Notes: generated by a model from the sequence alone, not told the origin. DNA of 64,000 nucleotides from Modestobacter italicus (GCF_019799965.1 NZ_JABGCJ010000003.1:372001-436000), one strand, 5' to 3'. Shown: positions 24,979 to 34,145, counted from the first letter of the stretch. Translations and numbers: made by a program.

Positions 24979-25010
24979 TCAGTGCTCGTCGTCGTCAGTG
25001 CTCGTCGTCG
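24979..25010. repeat. 16-bp perfect tandem repeat at the purK 3' end
   Basis: Two exact copies (24979-24994 and 24995-25010) of TCAGTGCTCGTCGTCG lie in tandem. The right copy is the end of purK including its TGA; the left copy is the same sequence in the purK-purE gap. This looks like a recent slippage duplication. Confidence 0.85.
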
Positions 25011-26203
25011 AAGGCGAAAGCGGGGTCGACGACACCGTCGGCGAGGTAGCGGGCGGCGGCGACCGCACGGGCGCGCACCTCGGCCAGGTCGTCGCCCAGT
25101 GCGGTGACGTGGCCGAGCTTGCGGCCGCGTCGCTGCCCCTTGCCGTACCAGTGCAGCTTCACGTCGGGCCAGTGCGCCATCAGGTGGTGCACCCGCTCGT
25201 CCAGCCCCGGCCCGGTCCAGTCGGCGTCCGCCGTCGCCCCGCCGAGCACGTTGGCCATCACGACCACCGGCGCGGTCATCGCGGTCGAGCCGAGCGGGTA
25301 GTCCAGGACGGCCCGCAGGTGCTGCTCGAACTGGCTGGTGCGGGCGCCCTCGATGGTCCAGTGCCCGGAGTTGTGCGGGCGCATGGCCAGCTCGTTGACC
25401 AGGACGCCCTCTGCCGTCTCGAACAGCTCCACGGCCAGCATGCCGACCACGCCGAGCCGGTCGGCGATCCGGACGGCGAGCTCCTGCGCCGCGGTGGCCT
25501 TCGCCTCGTCCAGGCCGGGGGCCGGGGCGTACACCTCGTTGCAGACGCCGTCCCGCTGGACGGTCTCCACCACCGGCCACACCGAGACCTGGCCGAACGG
25601 CGAGCGCGCGACCTGGGCGGACAGCTCCCGCACCATGGCGACCCGCTCCTCAGCCAGCAGCGGGCCGTGCCGCTCGAGCAGGTCGGCCACCTCGTCCGGA
25701 CCGTGGACGACGAAGACGCCCTTGCCGTCGTAGCCACCCCGCGGGGTCTTGAACACCACCGGCCAGCCGACCTCGTCGGCGAACGTGGTGGCGTCGTGGA
25801 CCGTGCGCACCTCGGCCCAGGCCGGCTGCGGCTCCCCCGCCTCGGCCAGCGCCCGGCGCAGCACCAGCTTGTCCTGGGCGTGCACGAGTGCGGCCGGTCC
25901 GGGGGCGACCCGGGTGCCGGCGGCCTCGAGCGCGCGCAGGTGCTCGGTGGGGACGTGCTCGTGGTCGAAGGTGACCACGGTGGCGCCCTCGGCGAGGCGC
26001 TGCAGGTCGGCCAGCTCGTTGTGGTCACCGAGCTGCACGTCGGCAGCGACGAGCGCTGCGGACTCGGCGGGGTCGGCGGCCAGTACCCGCAGTGACTGCC
26101 CCAGCGCGATCGCCGCCTGGTGGGTCATCCGGGAGAGCTGGCCCCCGCCGACCATGGCCACCACGGGAAGGCCGGTCGTGCGGTGCAGGTACGGCTCGGA
26201 CAC
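24995..26203 (-). CDS. purK: N5-carboxyaminoimidazole ribonucleotide synthase
   Basis: The 402-residue ATP-grasp enzyme carboxylates AIR using ATP and bicarbonate. VVAMVGGGQLSRMTHQAA opens the protein, followed by TFDHEHVP, HAQDKLVLRRAL, the ATP-binding RGGYDGKG loop and NELAMRPHNSGHWTIEGA. The reading frame continues far upstream, but the start is taken as GTG 26203. A TAGGGT box ends 8 nt before it and there is no ribosome-binding site, which suggests a leaderless transcript. PurE lies just downstream. Confidence 0.94.
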   Translation of the reverse strand: MSEPYLHRTTGLPVVAMVGGGQLSRMTHQAAIALGQSLRVLAADPAESAALVAADVQLGDHNELADLQRLAEGATVVTFDHEHVPTEHLRALEAAGTRVAPGPAALVHAQDKLVLRRALAEAGEPQPAWAEVRTVHDATTFADEVGWPVVFKTPRGGYDGKGVFVVHGPDEVADLLERHGPLLAEERVAMVRELSAQVARSPFGQVSVWPVVETVQRDGVCNEVYAPAPGLDEAKATAAQELAVRIADRLGVVGMLAVELFETAEGVLVNELAMRPHNSGHWTIEGARTSQFEQHLRAVLDYPLGSTAMTAPVVVMANVLGGATADADWTGPGLDERVHHLMAHWPDVKLHWYGKGQRRGRKLGHVTALGDDLAEVRARAVAAARYLADGVVDPAFAFDDEH

Positions 26204-26211
26204 GGTCCCGA

Positions 26212-26217
26212 ACCCTA
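26212..26217 (-). promoter_or_regulatory. -10-like hexamer for purK-purE
   Basis: TAGGGT on the minus strand ends 8 nt before GTG 26203, fitting leaderless initiation of the purK-purE operon. Confidence 0.4.
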
Positions 26218-26452
26218 GTGACGAGACGGGGAGACCCTGCCACCGGTACCGCGGTGCGGCCGTGCACCTGCCTCTACTGCACGGCTCATCTGCATCTGAC
26301 TTCCCACCTGCCCCATGCGGCGCGCATGCCAGCTCGCTTGGGCTCTCGACGACCCGCCTCGTGCAAACCTTCCCCGCGAGCCCAGCCGCGTCAGGTCGCT
26401 CCCCGCAGAGCCGCCCGACACCCGGCATGTGGACAGTCGAACGAGGGGTCTC

Positions 26453-26974
26453 ATGCGAAGCAGTTACAAGGCGGCCTGTTTGGTCGCCTGCACATTGACG
26501 CTGGCATCGGCAGCCGCGTGCTCCTCGTCCTCCACCGAGGAGCAGCCACCCAGCGATGCAGAGCGACTGGCTGCAGCGGCCACCGCAGCCCCGGGCGAGT
26601 ACGGCTCACCGGTCGATCCGTCGCTGCCGGCGCCGACCGACGTGGCCACCGACGCCCCGCTCGTGGGTACGGTTGCCGAGGGCACGGTGGTGGTGTCCTC
26701 GGCACTGTGGAACGGCGCCACCGCCGCCGTCGAGGTGGACGGTCTCGTCCCGGACGTGATCGAGTCCAGCGGCACCTGCACCCTCACGCTGTCGGGCGAC
26801 GGGACGAGCGTCACGACGGAACGCCCCGGCACACCCGATGCCACCTCCACGGCTTGCGCCTCGCTGAGCATCCCTGGAGCCGACCTGTCCCCAGGGACGT
26901 GGACCGCCGTGCTGAGCTACGAGTCCCCCGTCTCCACAGCAGCGTCCAGCCCGGTCGAGGTGGAGATCCCGTGA
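26453..26974 (+). CDS. Hypothetical lipoprotein
   Basis: The 173-residue protein has a lipoprotein signal with lipobox LASAAAC (Cys23), then SSSS and an acidic Ala/Pro linker to about residue 65. The rest is predicted beta-rich, with VVVSSALWNGATAAVEVDGLV and one likely disulfide pair (CTLTLSG and TACASL). I do not recognise a family. ATG 26453 has GAGGGG about 5 nt upstream. It overlaps the start of the LGFP exoprotein gene, so the two are probably made together and may act as a pair at the cell surface. Confidence 0.75.
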   Translation: MRSSYKAACLVACTLTLASAAACSSSSTEEQPPSDAERLAAAATAAPGEYGSPVDPSLPAPTDVATDAPLVGTVAEGTVVVSSALWNGATAAVEVDGLVPDVIESSGTCTLTLSGDGTSVTTERPGTPDATSTACASLSIPGADLSPGTWTAVLSYESPVSTAASSPVEVEIP

Positions 26975-29100
26975 TGCGCATGCTGACCCGGGTGCTCGTC
27001 ATCGCCTCGGTCGTCGCAGCGGCCTTGGTCGCACCCACCTCCGGTGTCGCGCCGACGAACTCGGCAGGGGCCGCGGACCTCCGGTACTTCGACCCGAGCA
27101 ACATCATCAGCGACGCGGTCTTCTACGACTCCTGGTCGATGGACGGGCCGGCGATCCAGGCGTTCCTCAATGCCAAAGGCGCGAAGTGCTCCGCAGGCGA
27201 GATGCCTTGCATCAAGGACTACAAGCAGGACACCGCGGCCATGGCCGCTGACTCGCTCTGCGCCGGATATGCCGCGGGCAACGGGGAGAGCGCGGCGACC
27301 ATCATCGCCAAGGTCGCCGTCTCCTGCGGGATAAGCCCGCGCGTCCTGCTGGTGCTGCTGCAGAAGGAGCAGAGCCTCATCACGCGGACCGCGCCAACGG
27401 TCTACGCATACACGCATGCCACGGGCTTCGGGTGCCCGGACACCGCACCCTGCAACCCGACGTTCTCAGGCTTCGTCAGCCAGGTCTACTTCGCGGCGCG
27501 CCAGTTCCAGAACTACCGCAAGAACGCGCAGAACTTCGGCAAGCGGGTGGGGCGGACCTCGACGATCTCCTACTACCCCGCCACCTCGGCGGCGAACAAC
27601 CTCAACGACTCTCGCTGCGGCAACGCACAGGTCTACATGTCCAACGCAGCGACTGCAGGCCTGTACAACTACACGCCCTACCTGCCCAACCAGGCCGCAC
27701 TCAACGCCGGCTATGGAACCGGCGACGCCTGCTCCTCCTACGGCAACCGGAACTTCTGGAACTACTTCACCGATTGGTTCGGCTCCACGCAGTCCACAGG
27801 CGGCGGTGCCATCATGACGAAGTACCAGAGCATGGGGGGGGAGAGCGGGGCCCTCGGTCCGGCCACGACGTCCTTCTACTGCGGCCTGGTCGGCGGCGGG
27901 TGTTGGCAGGCGTTCCAGGCGGGACGGATCTACTGGTCTCCGGCGACCGGGGCCAACGCCGTGATGGGTGAACAGGGTGAGCGCTTCCTGCAGCTGGGCA
28001 GCGAGAACGGCCTACTGGGCTACCCGGTCAGCGACAACGTGTGCGGCCTGCCCCAGGGGGGCTGTTATCAGCAGTTCCAGAACGCCACTCTGTACGGCAC
28101 ACCAGCCACGGGGACCCGCATCGTCCGCGGCGACATCCGCGCCGCGTTCCGCGCTCAGGGCTCGGAGTGGGGGCCGCTGGGCTACCCGACCACGGACGAG
28201 GTGTACGGCCTGCCGGGCGATGGCGTCTACCAGCAGTTCCAGAACGGCCGTGTCTACTGGTCACCGAGCACTGGAGCCCATCCGGTCGTCGGCGACCAGC
28301 TGGCCCGTCATGAGGCGCAGGGCGGCCCAGCAGGGCTCGGCTACCCGAGCAGTGACCTGACCTGCGGCCTGATCCAGTCCGGCTGCTACCAGGTCTTCAC
28401 CGGCGGCAACATCTACACGACCCCCACGAGCGGCACTTTTGCGGTACGCGGCGGCATGTTGACCGCCTTCCGCGCTCAGGGTTCGGAGTGGGGGGCACTG
28501 GGCTACCCGACCGCCGACGAGGCCTACGGCTCCGCCGAGGGCGGCAGCAGCCAGCGATTCCAGAACGGCACGCTGTACTGGTCCCCCGCCACCGATGCCC
28601 ATGCGGTGATCGGCGACCAGCTCGCGACCTATGTCGCCCAGGGGGCGGAGGCCGGCCCACTCGGCTACCCACGGAGTGAGCTGATCTGCGGGTTGATCCA
28701 TTCCGGGTGCTACCAGCTGTTCACCGGCGGCACGGTCTACCGGACCGACGCCACCGGTACACACGCGGTGCGCGGCGGCATGTTGACGCTGTTCAAGGCC
28801 CAGGGCTCCGAGTGGGGCGAGTTGGGGTTCCCGACCACTGATGAGGTCTACGGCCTGCCTGGCGGGGGCAGCTACCAGGAGTTCCAGAACGGCCGCACGT
28901 ACTGGTCACCGGCCAGCGGGGCACACGCGGTCACGGGACGGCTGCTGACCTACTGGCAGCAGCTCGGCGGCGAGAGCTCTGCCGCCGGGTATCCCGCCGG
29001 CGCAGCGAAGGTGAGCGGGACGGTCAGCACGCAGCAGTTCACCGGCGGACGGATCAGTTACGACACGGCCACCTCGTCCGGCACCTTCACCCCGCGCTGA
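26974..29100 (+). CDS. Secreted LGFP-repeat cell-wall protein
   Basis: The 708-residue exoprotein has a signal peptide (hydrophobic to about residue 25). A conserved N-terminal region of about 230 residues follows (FDPSNIISDAVFYDSW, QAFLNAKGAKCSAGEMPCIKDY, and LVLLQKEQSLIT), resembling a domain seen before LGFP repeats in other actinobacteria and possibly lysozyme-like. About nine LGFP-type units follow. Four units carry a C-X6-C pair (CGLVGGGC, CGLPQGGC, CGLIQSGC, CGLIHSGC), alternating with Cys-free units. GTG 26971 is an alternative start overlapping the lipoprotein stop. It likely binds or remodels the wall outside the cell; no catalytic residue is proven. Confidence 0.85.
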   Translation: MRMLTRVLVIASVVAAALVAPTSGVAPTNSAGAADLRYFDPSNIISDAVFYDSWSMDGPAIQAFLNAKGAKCSAGEMPCIKDYKQDTAAMAADSLCAGYAAGNGESAATIIAKVAVSCGISPRVLLVLLQKEQSLITRTAPTVYAYTHATGFGCPDTAPCNPTFSGFVSQVYFAARQFQNYRKNAQNFGKRVGRTSTISYYPATSAANNLNDSRCGNAQVYMSNAATAGLYNYTPYLPNQAALNAGYGTGDACSSYGNRNFWNYFTDWFGSTQSTGGGAIMTKYQSMGGESGALGPATTSFYCGLVGGGCWQAFQAGRIYWSPATGANAVMGEQGERFLQLGSENGLLGYPVSDNVCGLPQGGCYQQFQNATLYGTPATGTRIVRGDIRAAFRAQGSEWGPLGYPTTDEVYGLPGDGVYQQFQNGRVYWSPSTGAHPVVGDQLARHEAQGGPAGLGYPSSDLTCGLIQSGCYQVFTGGNIYTTPTSGTFAVRGGMLTAFRAQGSEWGALGYPTADEAYGSAEGGSSQRFQNGTLYWSPATDAHAVIGDQLATYVAQGAEAGPLGYPRSELICGLIHSGCYQLFTGGTVYRTDATGTHAVRGGMLTLFKAQGSEWGELGFPTTDEVYGLPGGGSYQEFQNGRTYWSPASGAHAVTGRLLTYWQQLGGESSAAGYPAGAAKVSGTVSTQQFTGGRISYDTATSSGTFTPR

Positions 29101-29113
29101 CCACCCGGTCACA

Positions 29114-29153
29114 CGAACGGCCTGCCACGGGAGACACCGTGGCAGGCCGTTCG
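29114..29153 (+). terminator. Perfect 17-bp hairpin after the LGFP gene
   Basis: CGAACGGCCTGCCACGG pairs perfectly with its complement around a 6-nt GAGACA loop, 13 nt after the stop. It is a strong candidate terminator for the lipoprotein-LGFP operon. Confidence 0.75.
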
Positions 29154-29392
29154 CGTTCCACCCGGGTCCGACGGAGGAGACGGACCGCGCGAGGCCTGCC
29201 AGCACAGGGTCACGCGGAAGTCCGGCACGACGGTGGGCGTTGTCGTTCGGGTACCGCAGGACCGTGGACACAGCCCCCCGCCCCGGGCCGAGCACGATCG
29301 GTGTTGCTCCACGGCGAACGGCGTGCCGAAGTCGGCCAGGCGGGACCGATGGCCGGCCCGGGGTCCCCTCGGCCAGGCGGACGCGTGTACGA

Positions 29393-29412
29393 GCCCCGCC
29401 GGTTGGCGGGGC
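29393..29412. terminator. 8-bp GC hairpin upstream of gtrA
   Basis: GCCCCGCC and GGCGGGGC pair around a GGTT loop. It may be a second terminator or a structured element ahead of the gtrA promoter. Confidence 0.35.
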
Positions 29413-29481
29413 CTGCGCCACGATGCCGTTCTAAGCGCGGCGGCGTCCCTGCCAGCGGGGACCCCGCTGTCCCGCAGTCAG

Positions 29482-29487
29482 TATGGT
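29482..29487 (+). promoter_or_regulatory. -10-like hexamer overlapping the first gtrA start
   Basis: TATGGT ends 7 nt before the in-frame ATG at 29495, suggesting leaderless transcription from that codon rather than from ATG 29483, which overlaps the box. Confidence 0.4.
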
Positions 29488-29989
29488 CGTGACGATGACG
29501 CCCCCCAGCCAACTGCGTCAGCGGGTCCAGTTGGCGTGGCGCACCCTCGCCAGGGAGCTCGGCGGCTTCGGCGTCGTCGGCGGCATCGCCTTCCTCATCG
29601 ATCTCAGCGTGTTCCAAGCGCTCTACGCCCATGCCGGCATGGGCGCCGTCACGGCAAAGCTGAGCTCCACCCTCGTGTCGATGACGATCGCCTTCGTGGG
29701 GCATCGGTACTGGTCGTTCTCACACCGGGCGCGCACCGGCGTCAAGCGCGAGTACCTGCTGTTCGCCGTGGTCAACGGCCTGACCCTGCTGCTCGGTCTT
29801 GCCCTGGTTGCGTTCGTGCGGTACCCCCTCGGCCAGGAGAGCGCGTTCGTCCTCCAGGTCGCCAACATCGCTTCGATCGCGGTTGGCACCGTGATCCGGT
29901 TCTTCGCCTACCGACAGTGGGTGTTCCCTGTCGAGCACGCGGCCCCCGCGCCGACTCCGCGGTGCGAGCCACTCGACGGTGCCGCCTGA
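29483..29989 (+). CDS. GtrA family membrane protein
   Basis: The protein of 164-168 residues has four hydrophobic spans and the family pattern GGIAFLIDLSVFQAL, KLSSTLVSMTIAFVGHRYWSF and RFFAYRQWVFP. GtrA proteins are small membrane proteins linked to flipping polyprenyl-phosphate sugars; here the sugar could come from the DPM-like enzyme at 1.4-2.2 kb. ATG 29483 and ATG 29495 are both possible starts; the second is favoured by a TATGGT box 7 nt upstream. It occupies the place of Rv3277 in the remembered mycobacterial order and converges on sbcC. Confidence 0.87.
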   Translation: MVVTMTPPSQLRQRVQLAWRTLARELGGFGVVGGIAFLIDLSVFQALYAHAGMGAVTAKLSSTLVSMTIAFVGHRYWSFSHRARTGVKREYLLFAVVNGLTLLLGLALVAFVRYPLGQESAFVLQVANIASIAVGTVIRFFAYRQWVFPVEHAAPAPTPRCEPLDGAA

Positions 29990-30039
29990 AACGCCGCTCC
30001 TGCCCTCCTGCAGAAACCGGCGCTGCCCCGGCACACGCC

Positions 30040-33000
30040 TCAACCGGCCAGGCGGGAGCCCTCCCGGCTGGCGATGACCTCCAGCCGGCTGCTGATCCGG
30101 CTGCGCAGCTCCTCCACGTGGCTGATGACGCCGACGGTGCGGCCGCCCCGGCGGAGCTCGTCCAGGACGGTCATCACCGCGTCCAGCGACCGCGGGTCGA
30201 GCGTGCCGAAGCCCTCGTCGACGAAGAGCGTGTCGATCTGCACCCCGCCGCTCTCGGCGGTCACCACGTCGGCCAGCCCCAGGGCGAGCGCCAGTGAGGC
30301 CATGAAGCTCTCCCCGCCGGACAGGGTCTTGGTGGGCCGCCGGACGCCGGTGTACTCGTCGAGCACGTCCAGGCCGAGCCCGCCGCGGGCGCCGTGCCGG
30401 CCCTGCGCATCGCTGTGCAGGAACGTGTAGCGCCCGCCGGACATGTCCCGCAGCCGCCGGCTGGCGACCTCGGCCACCTGCTCCAGCCGCGCGGCGAGCA
30501 CGAAGGACTGCAGGCGCATCTTCAGGGTGTTGGCGCCCCGGCCGTTGACCAGGTCGGCGAGTGCGCTCGCCTGCTCGGCGACCGTGCGCCGCTCGTCCAG
30601 CTCCACCTCGACGGCGGTCAGCTCGGCGGCGAGGTCCTCCAGCGCCGAGGTGCAGCGCTGCACCTCGGCCAGGGCCGCGACGGCGTCCTCCCGGGCACGG
30701 GTGGTGGTCCGACAGGTGTCGGTCAGGGCCTCCAGGTCGGGCCGGGGGGCCAGGTCGGCGAGCTCGGGCTCGGCGAGGGTGGCGGTGACCACCGACCACC
30801 GCTCGTCGTGCTCGGCGACCCGTCGGCCTACGGTGGTGGCCTGCCCGCGCTCCAGCAGTGCGTCGGCCGCCGCGACCAGGTCCGGGAAGCCCGCCTCGGC
30901 GACCCGTTCCTCCGCATGCCGGCGAGCCGAGTCGGCGTCGACCCGGGCCCGCAGCTCCGAGGCCTCGGCCTCCATCAGCGCCTCGCAACGCTCGGCCACG
31001 TCGGTCAGTCGGCGGATCCGGGTGTGGATGTCGGGGTCACCACCCTGGGCGGCGGCGAGCCGCTGGCGGACCTCGGCCAGCGCCTCCTGCTGGGCAGCCA
31101 GCTCGGCCCGCCGCAGCACCAGCTCCTCCCGGGCCGCGGCGAGCCCGGCGACGGCTGCGTCGCGTTCGGCGGCCAGCGCGGTCAGCGCGAGGCGGGCCTG
31201 GTCGAGCGTGTCCGCCTGCCGGCGGACGGCGGCCTCCTGCTGCACGGCGGCGGCCACCGCGCGCTCCTGATCGGCCAGCGGTTCCTCGCCGGCCCGGGCG
31301 CGCAGCACCGCCAGCTCGCGCTCGCTCTCCTCCAGGGTCCGCTGGGCCCGCCCGTGCTCGGCCTCTCGTCGCTCCACCAGTGCCCGGGCGGCGTCCTCGT
31401 CGGCCTGGCTGACGACTGCACCCGCGGGTTCGGCCAGCCGCGGGTGCTCGACCGAGCCACAGACCGGGCAGTCGGCGCCGTCGACCAGACCGGCGGCCAG
31501 CTCGGCCGCCATGCCGTCCAGGCGGCGGGCGCGCAGGTCGAGCCAGTGCTCGCGGACGGTCGACCACTCTTCTCTGGCCGTGGCGGCCCGGGCGCGCTCC
31601 CCGTCCAGCCGCGTGGCCAGCGCAGCCACCGCACGGGCGGCGTCCAGCGCGGTCCGGCGGCGGGCCAGGTCCGCGGTCAGCCCGGGGAGTGCGGCTGCTG
31701 CGTCGGCGGCCGCAGCCACGACCTCCTCCTGGGCCGACAGGCGCGCGGGCCACTCCGCGACCGACTCCTCCGCACGGGTGCACCGGGTGACCAGGGCCTC
31801 GACCTGCCCGCGGCCACGGGTCACCTCGCCTGCGAGCCGGCCGGCGCGGTCGACCTCCGGCAGCAGCGCCCGCAGTGCGGCCACCTCGTCCCGCAGCGAC
31901 CGGGCGAGCACCGCGTCGGCGGCCCGCCCGTTGGACACCGGAGTCCACGCCCGCTGCACCGCGGCCAGCCGCTCGGCGGCGACCTCGGCCGCCAGCGCCG
32001 CGCGGCCGGCAGCCTCCAGCACGTCCCGGACCGGCTCTGCCCGGTGGCCGGCCTCCAGCGCGGCACGCAACGGCTGCAGCTCGTCGGCCTCGGCCTGCAG
32101 CCGGGCCAGCTCCGCACGGGCGCGATCGCGCCTCGTGTGCCGCTCGGCCTCGGCGCGCGCGGCAGCGAGCAGGGCGTCGACCCGGGCCACCTCCGCGGCC
32201 GCCTGCTCCGCCGCCGCCTCCCGGTCGCGCAGCCGGCCGGCGACCTCCGCACGGACGCGTTGCAGCCAGGCACCGGCGCGCGCCGGCGGAGCTGCGCCGA
32301 CCAGCTCGGCAGCCAGCTCCTCGGGCACGTCGACGTCGGCGACCTGGGCCACCCGGGCCAGCAGGTTGCTCGCCCGCTGGCCGACGTCCTTCAGCTGGTC
32401 CCGGGCGACACGGCGCTGCTCGTCGAGCCAGCCCTCGACGGAGGCGAAGCGCCCCACGTCGAACAGCGTGCGGAGCAGCCGTCCCCGGTCCTCCGGCTCG
32501 GCGCGCAGGAAACGCGCGAAGTCGCCCTGCGGCAGCAGCACGACCTGGCAGAACTGCTCGGCCGACAGCCCCAGCCGGCTGCGCAGGTGCTCGGACCCCT
32601 CGTCGATCCGGGTGCTCACCGGCTCCCACTGCTCCCCCACCCGGCGCTGCACGGTGAGCCGGGCCTGCTCGGTGGTCCAGCCGGTGCCCTTCAGCTTCGG
32701 CCGCTGCTGTTCAGGCCGGCGCGTGACCAGCAGCCGCTCACCGCCGAGGGTCACCTCGCACCGCACCTCCGTGCGCACCCCGGGGCCGGCGTGGTCGCTG
32801 CGCAGCCGGCGCTCCTCACCGCGGGCACCGGGGACGGTGCCGTAGAGCGCGTACACGACGGCGTCCAGCAGCGTCGTCTTCCCGGCCCCGGTCGGGCCCC
32901 AGAGCAGGAACAGGCCGTCGCGGCCGACGTCGTCCAGGTCGACCTCTACTCGGTCGGCGAACGGCCCGAATGCGGTCAGGCACAGGGTGTGGACCCTCAC
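30040..33000 (-). CDS. sbcC: Exonuclease SbcCD subunit C (SMC-like ATPase)
   Basis: The 986-residue protein has Walker A GPTGAGKTT at residues 35-43 in the N-terminal ATPase half and a long Ala/Arg/Glu-rich coiled coil. A zinc-hook CPVC lies near 511-514, a second coil follows, then the C-terminal half with signature LSGGESF near 893 and Walker B TLFVDEGFGTLD near 925. It drives the SbcD nuclease to open and cut hairpin or protein-blocked DNA ends. GTG 33000 overlaps the sbcD stop by four bases. Its long antisense frames are compositional artefacts. Confidence 0.94.
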   Translation of the reverse strand: MRVHTLCLTAFGPFADRVEVDLDDVGRDGLFLLWGPTGAGKTTLLDAVVYALYGTVPGARGEERRLRSDHAGPGVRTEVRCEVTLGGERLLVTRRPEQQRPKLKGTGWTTEQARLTVQRRVGEQWEPVSTRIDEGSEHLRSRLGLSAEQFCQVVLLPQGDFARFLRAEPEDRGRLLRTLFDVGRFASVEGWLDEQRRVARDQLKDVGQRASNLLARVAQVADVDVPEELAAELVGAAPPARAGAWLQRVRAEVAGRLRDREAAAEQAAAEVARVDALLAAARAEAERHTRRDRARAELARLQAEADELQPLRAALEAGHRAEPVRDVLEAAGRAALAAEVAAERLAAVQRAWTPVSNGRAADAVLARSLRDEVAALRALLPEVDRAGRLAGEVTRGRGQVEALVTRCTRAEESVAEWPARLSAQEEVVAAAADAAAALPGLTADLARRRTALDAARAVAALATRLDGERARAATAREEWSTVREHWLDLRARRLDGMAAELAAGLVDGADCPVCGSVEHPRLAEPAGAVVSQADEDAARALVERREAEHGRAQRTLEESERELAVLRARAGEEPLADQERAVAAAVQQEAAVRRQADTLDQARLALTALAAERDAAVAGLAAAREELVLRRAELAAQQEALAEVRQRLAAAQGGDPDIHTRIRRLTDVAERCEALMEAEASELRARVDADSARRHAEERVAEAGFPDLVAAADALLERGQATTVGRRVAEHDERWSVVTATLAEPELADLAPRPDLEALTDTCRTTTRAREDAVAALAEVQRCTSALEDLAAELTAVEVELDERRTVAEQASALADLVNGRGANTLKMRLQSFVLAARLEQVAEVASRRLRDMSGGRYTFLHSDAQGRHGARGGLGLDVLDEYTGVRRPTKTLSGGESFMASLALALGLADVVTAESGGVQIDTLFVDEGFGTLDPRSLDAVMTVLDELRRGGRTVGVISHVEELRSRISSRLEVIASREGSRLAG

Positions 33001-34145
33001 GCGAGCGTCTCCTCGTGCGCGGCAGCGGCCAGGGCGCGGCCGAGCAGGGCCAGCTCGCCGGGCGTCGCGGGGACGCCGCGGACGTGGCTGACGAACTCGC
33101 CGGCGACCTCCAGGTCACTGCGGCCGGACAGTCGCTCCTGGTAGCTGCGGGTGTCAGCGCCCTGCGCGGATCCCGCCCACTCCAGGTGGACGCAGTGCGG
33201 GAAGCGGGCCTGCAGCTGACGCATCGGGTCGACCGGGCGGACCGGGTCGGTCAGCTGCGCGGAGACGAAGTGCTCCTCGACCGCGGCCAGGTCGGGATCG
33301 GCGAGCAGCTCGGCCAGCTCGCCCCGCAGCACGGTCAGCTGACGCGGGGTCGGCAACGGCACGGCGCGCACCCCGGCCAGCCCACCGGCGTCCAGATCGA
33401 CCAGCCAGGCCTGCTTCTGCTGCCCGGACTCGCCGAAGGAGTAGGCCAGCGGCGAACCGCTGTAGCGCACCCGGTCGCTGAGCGACTGCGGGCGGTGCAG
33501 GTGCCCGAGGGCGACGTAGTCGACCCCGTCGAACACGGGGGCGGGCACCAGGTCGACGCCACCCACACAGATGTCGCGCTCGCTGTCGCTGGGCACCCCA
33601 CCGCCGACGAAGGCGTGCGCGAGCACGACCGAGCGGGTGCCCGGGCGGAGGAAGAGGTCGGCGCGCACCCGGTCCATCGCGGCGGTCAGCACCGCCTCGT
33701 GGCTGCGCGCCTCGCTGAGCCCGAGCTCGTGCCGGGCGACCTCCGGCTCCAGGTACGGCAGCCCGTAGACCGCGACGTCCCCGTGGGCGTCGGAGAAGAG
33801 CACCGGCTCGTCGAGCAGCCCGGTCGCGGCACGGACGTGCACGCCCGACACCGCCAGCAGCCCGGCGGCGAAGCCCAGCCGGCGGGCGGAGTCGTGGTTG
33901 CCCGGGGTCAGCACGACCGAGGCCCCGGCGGAGCGGAGCCGGGTCAGCACCCGGTCGAGGACGGCGGTGGCGTCGGCCGAGGGCACCGCCCGGTCGTAGA
34001 CGTCACCGGCCACCAGGACGACGTCGACCCCCTCGGCCGCCACCACGTCGGCGAGCGAGCCCAGCACCGCCTCCTGCTCCGCGAGCAGGTCGGTGCCGTG
34101 CAGGGAGCGGCCGATGTGCCAGTCCGAGGTGTGCAGCAGCCGCAT
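32997..34145 (-). CDS. sbcD: Exonuclease SbcCD subunit D
   Basis: The 382-residue metallophosphoesterase starts MRLLHTSDWHIGRSLHG, carrying the first metal-binding DxH, followed by VLVAGDVYDRA, TPGNHDSARRLG and a GHLHRPQ motif near residue 220. It is the Mre11-like nuclease subunit working with SbcC. A GTG at 34154 in the same frame has GGAGGG 10 nt upstream and could be the true start, adding three residues. Neither sbcC nor sbcD belongs to the remembered mycobacterial gene order here, so the pair looks inserted. Confidence 0.93.
   Translation of the reverse strand: MRLLHTSDWHIGRSLHGTDLLAEQEAVLGSLADVVAAEGVDVVLVAGDVYDRAVPSADATAVLDRVLTRLRSAGASVVLTPGNHDSARRLGFAAGLLAVSGVHVRAATGLLDEPVLFSDAHGDVAVYGLPYLEPEVARHELGLSEARSHEAVLTAAMDRVRADLFLRPGTRSVVLAHAFVGGGVPSDSERDICVGGVDLVPAPVFDGVDYVALGHLHRPQSLSDRVRYSGSPLAYSFGESGQQKQAWLVDLDAGGLAGVRAVPLPTPRQLTVLRGELAELLADPDLAAVEEHFVSAQLTDPVRPVDPMRQLQARFPHCVHLEWAGSAQGADTRSYQERLSGRSDLEVAGEFVSHVRGVPATPGELALLGRALAAAAHEETLA

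Larger units (their letters stand above)
29101..29482. other. 382-bp intergenic region
   Basis: Between the LGFP gene and gtrA the sequence holds two hairpins (29114-29153 and 29393-29412) and a candidate -10 at its right end. Frames open here on both strands look like chance openings at high GC; none has a ribosome-binding site or recognisable product. Confidence 0.5.

Noticed and set aside
27800-29060. Regularly spaced repeats that could suggest a CRISPR or other array
   Set aside because: The repeats are in frame, diverged at the DNA level and encode LGFP units of a secreted protein.
30394-33144. A 916-codon open frame antisense to sbcC
   Set aside because: It is rich in Pro, Gly, Arg and Gln with no domain pattern, and mirrors the codon structure of sbcC. 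Long antisense openings are expected at this GC content.
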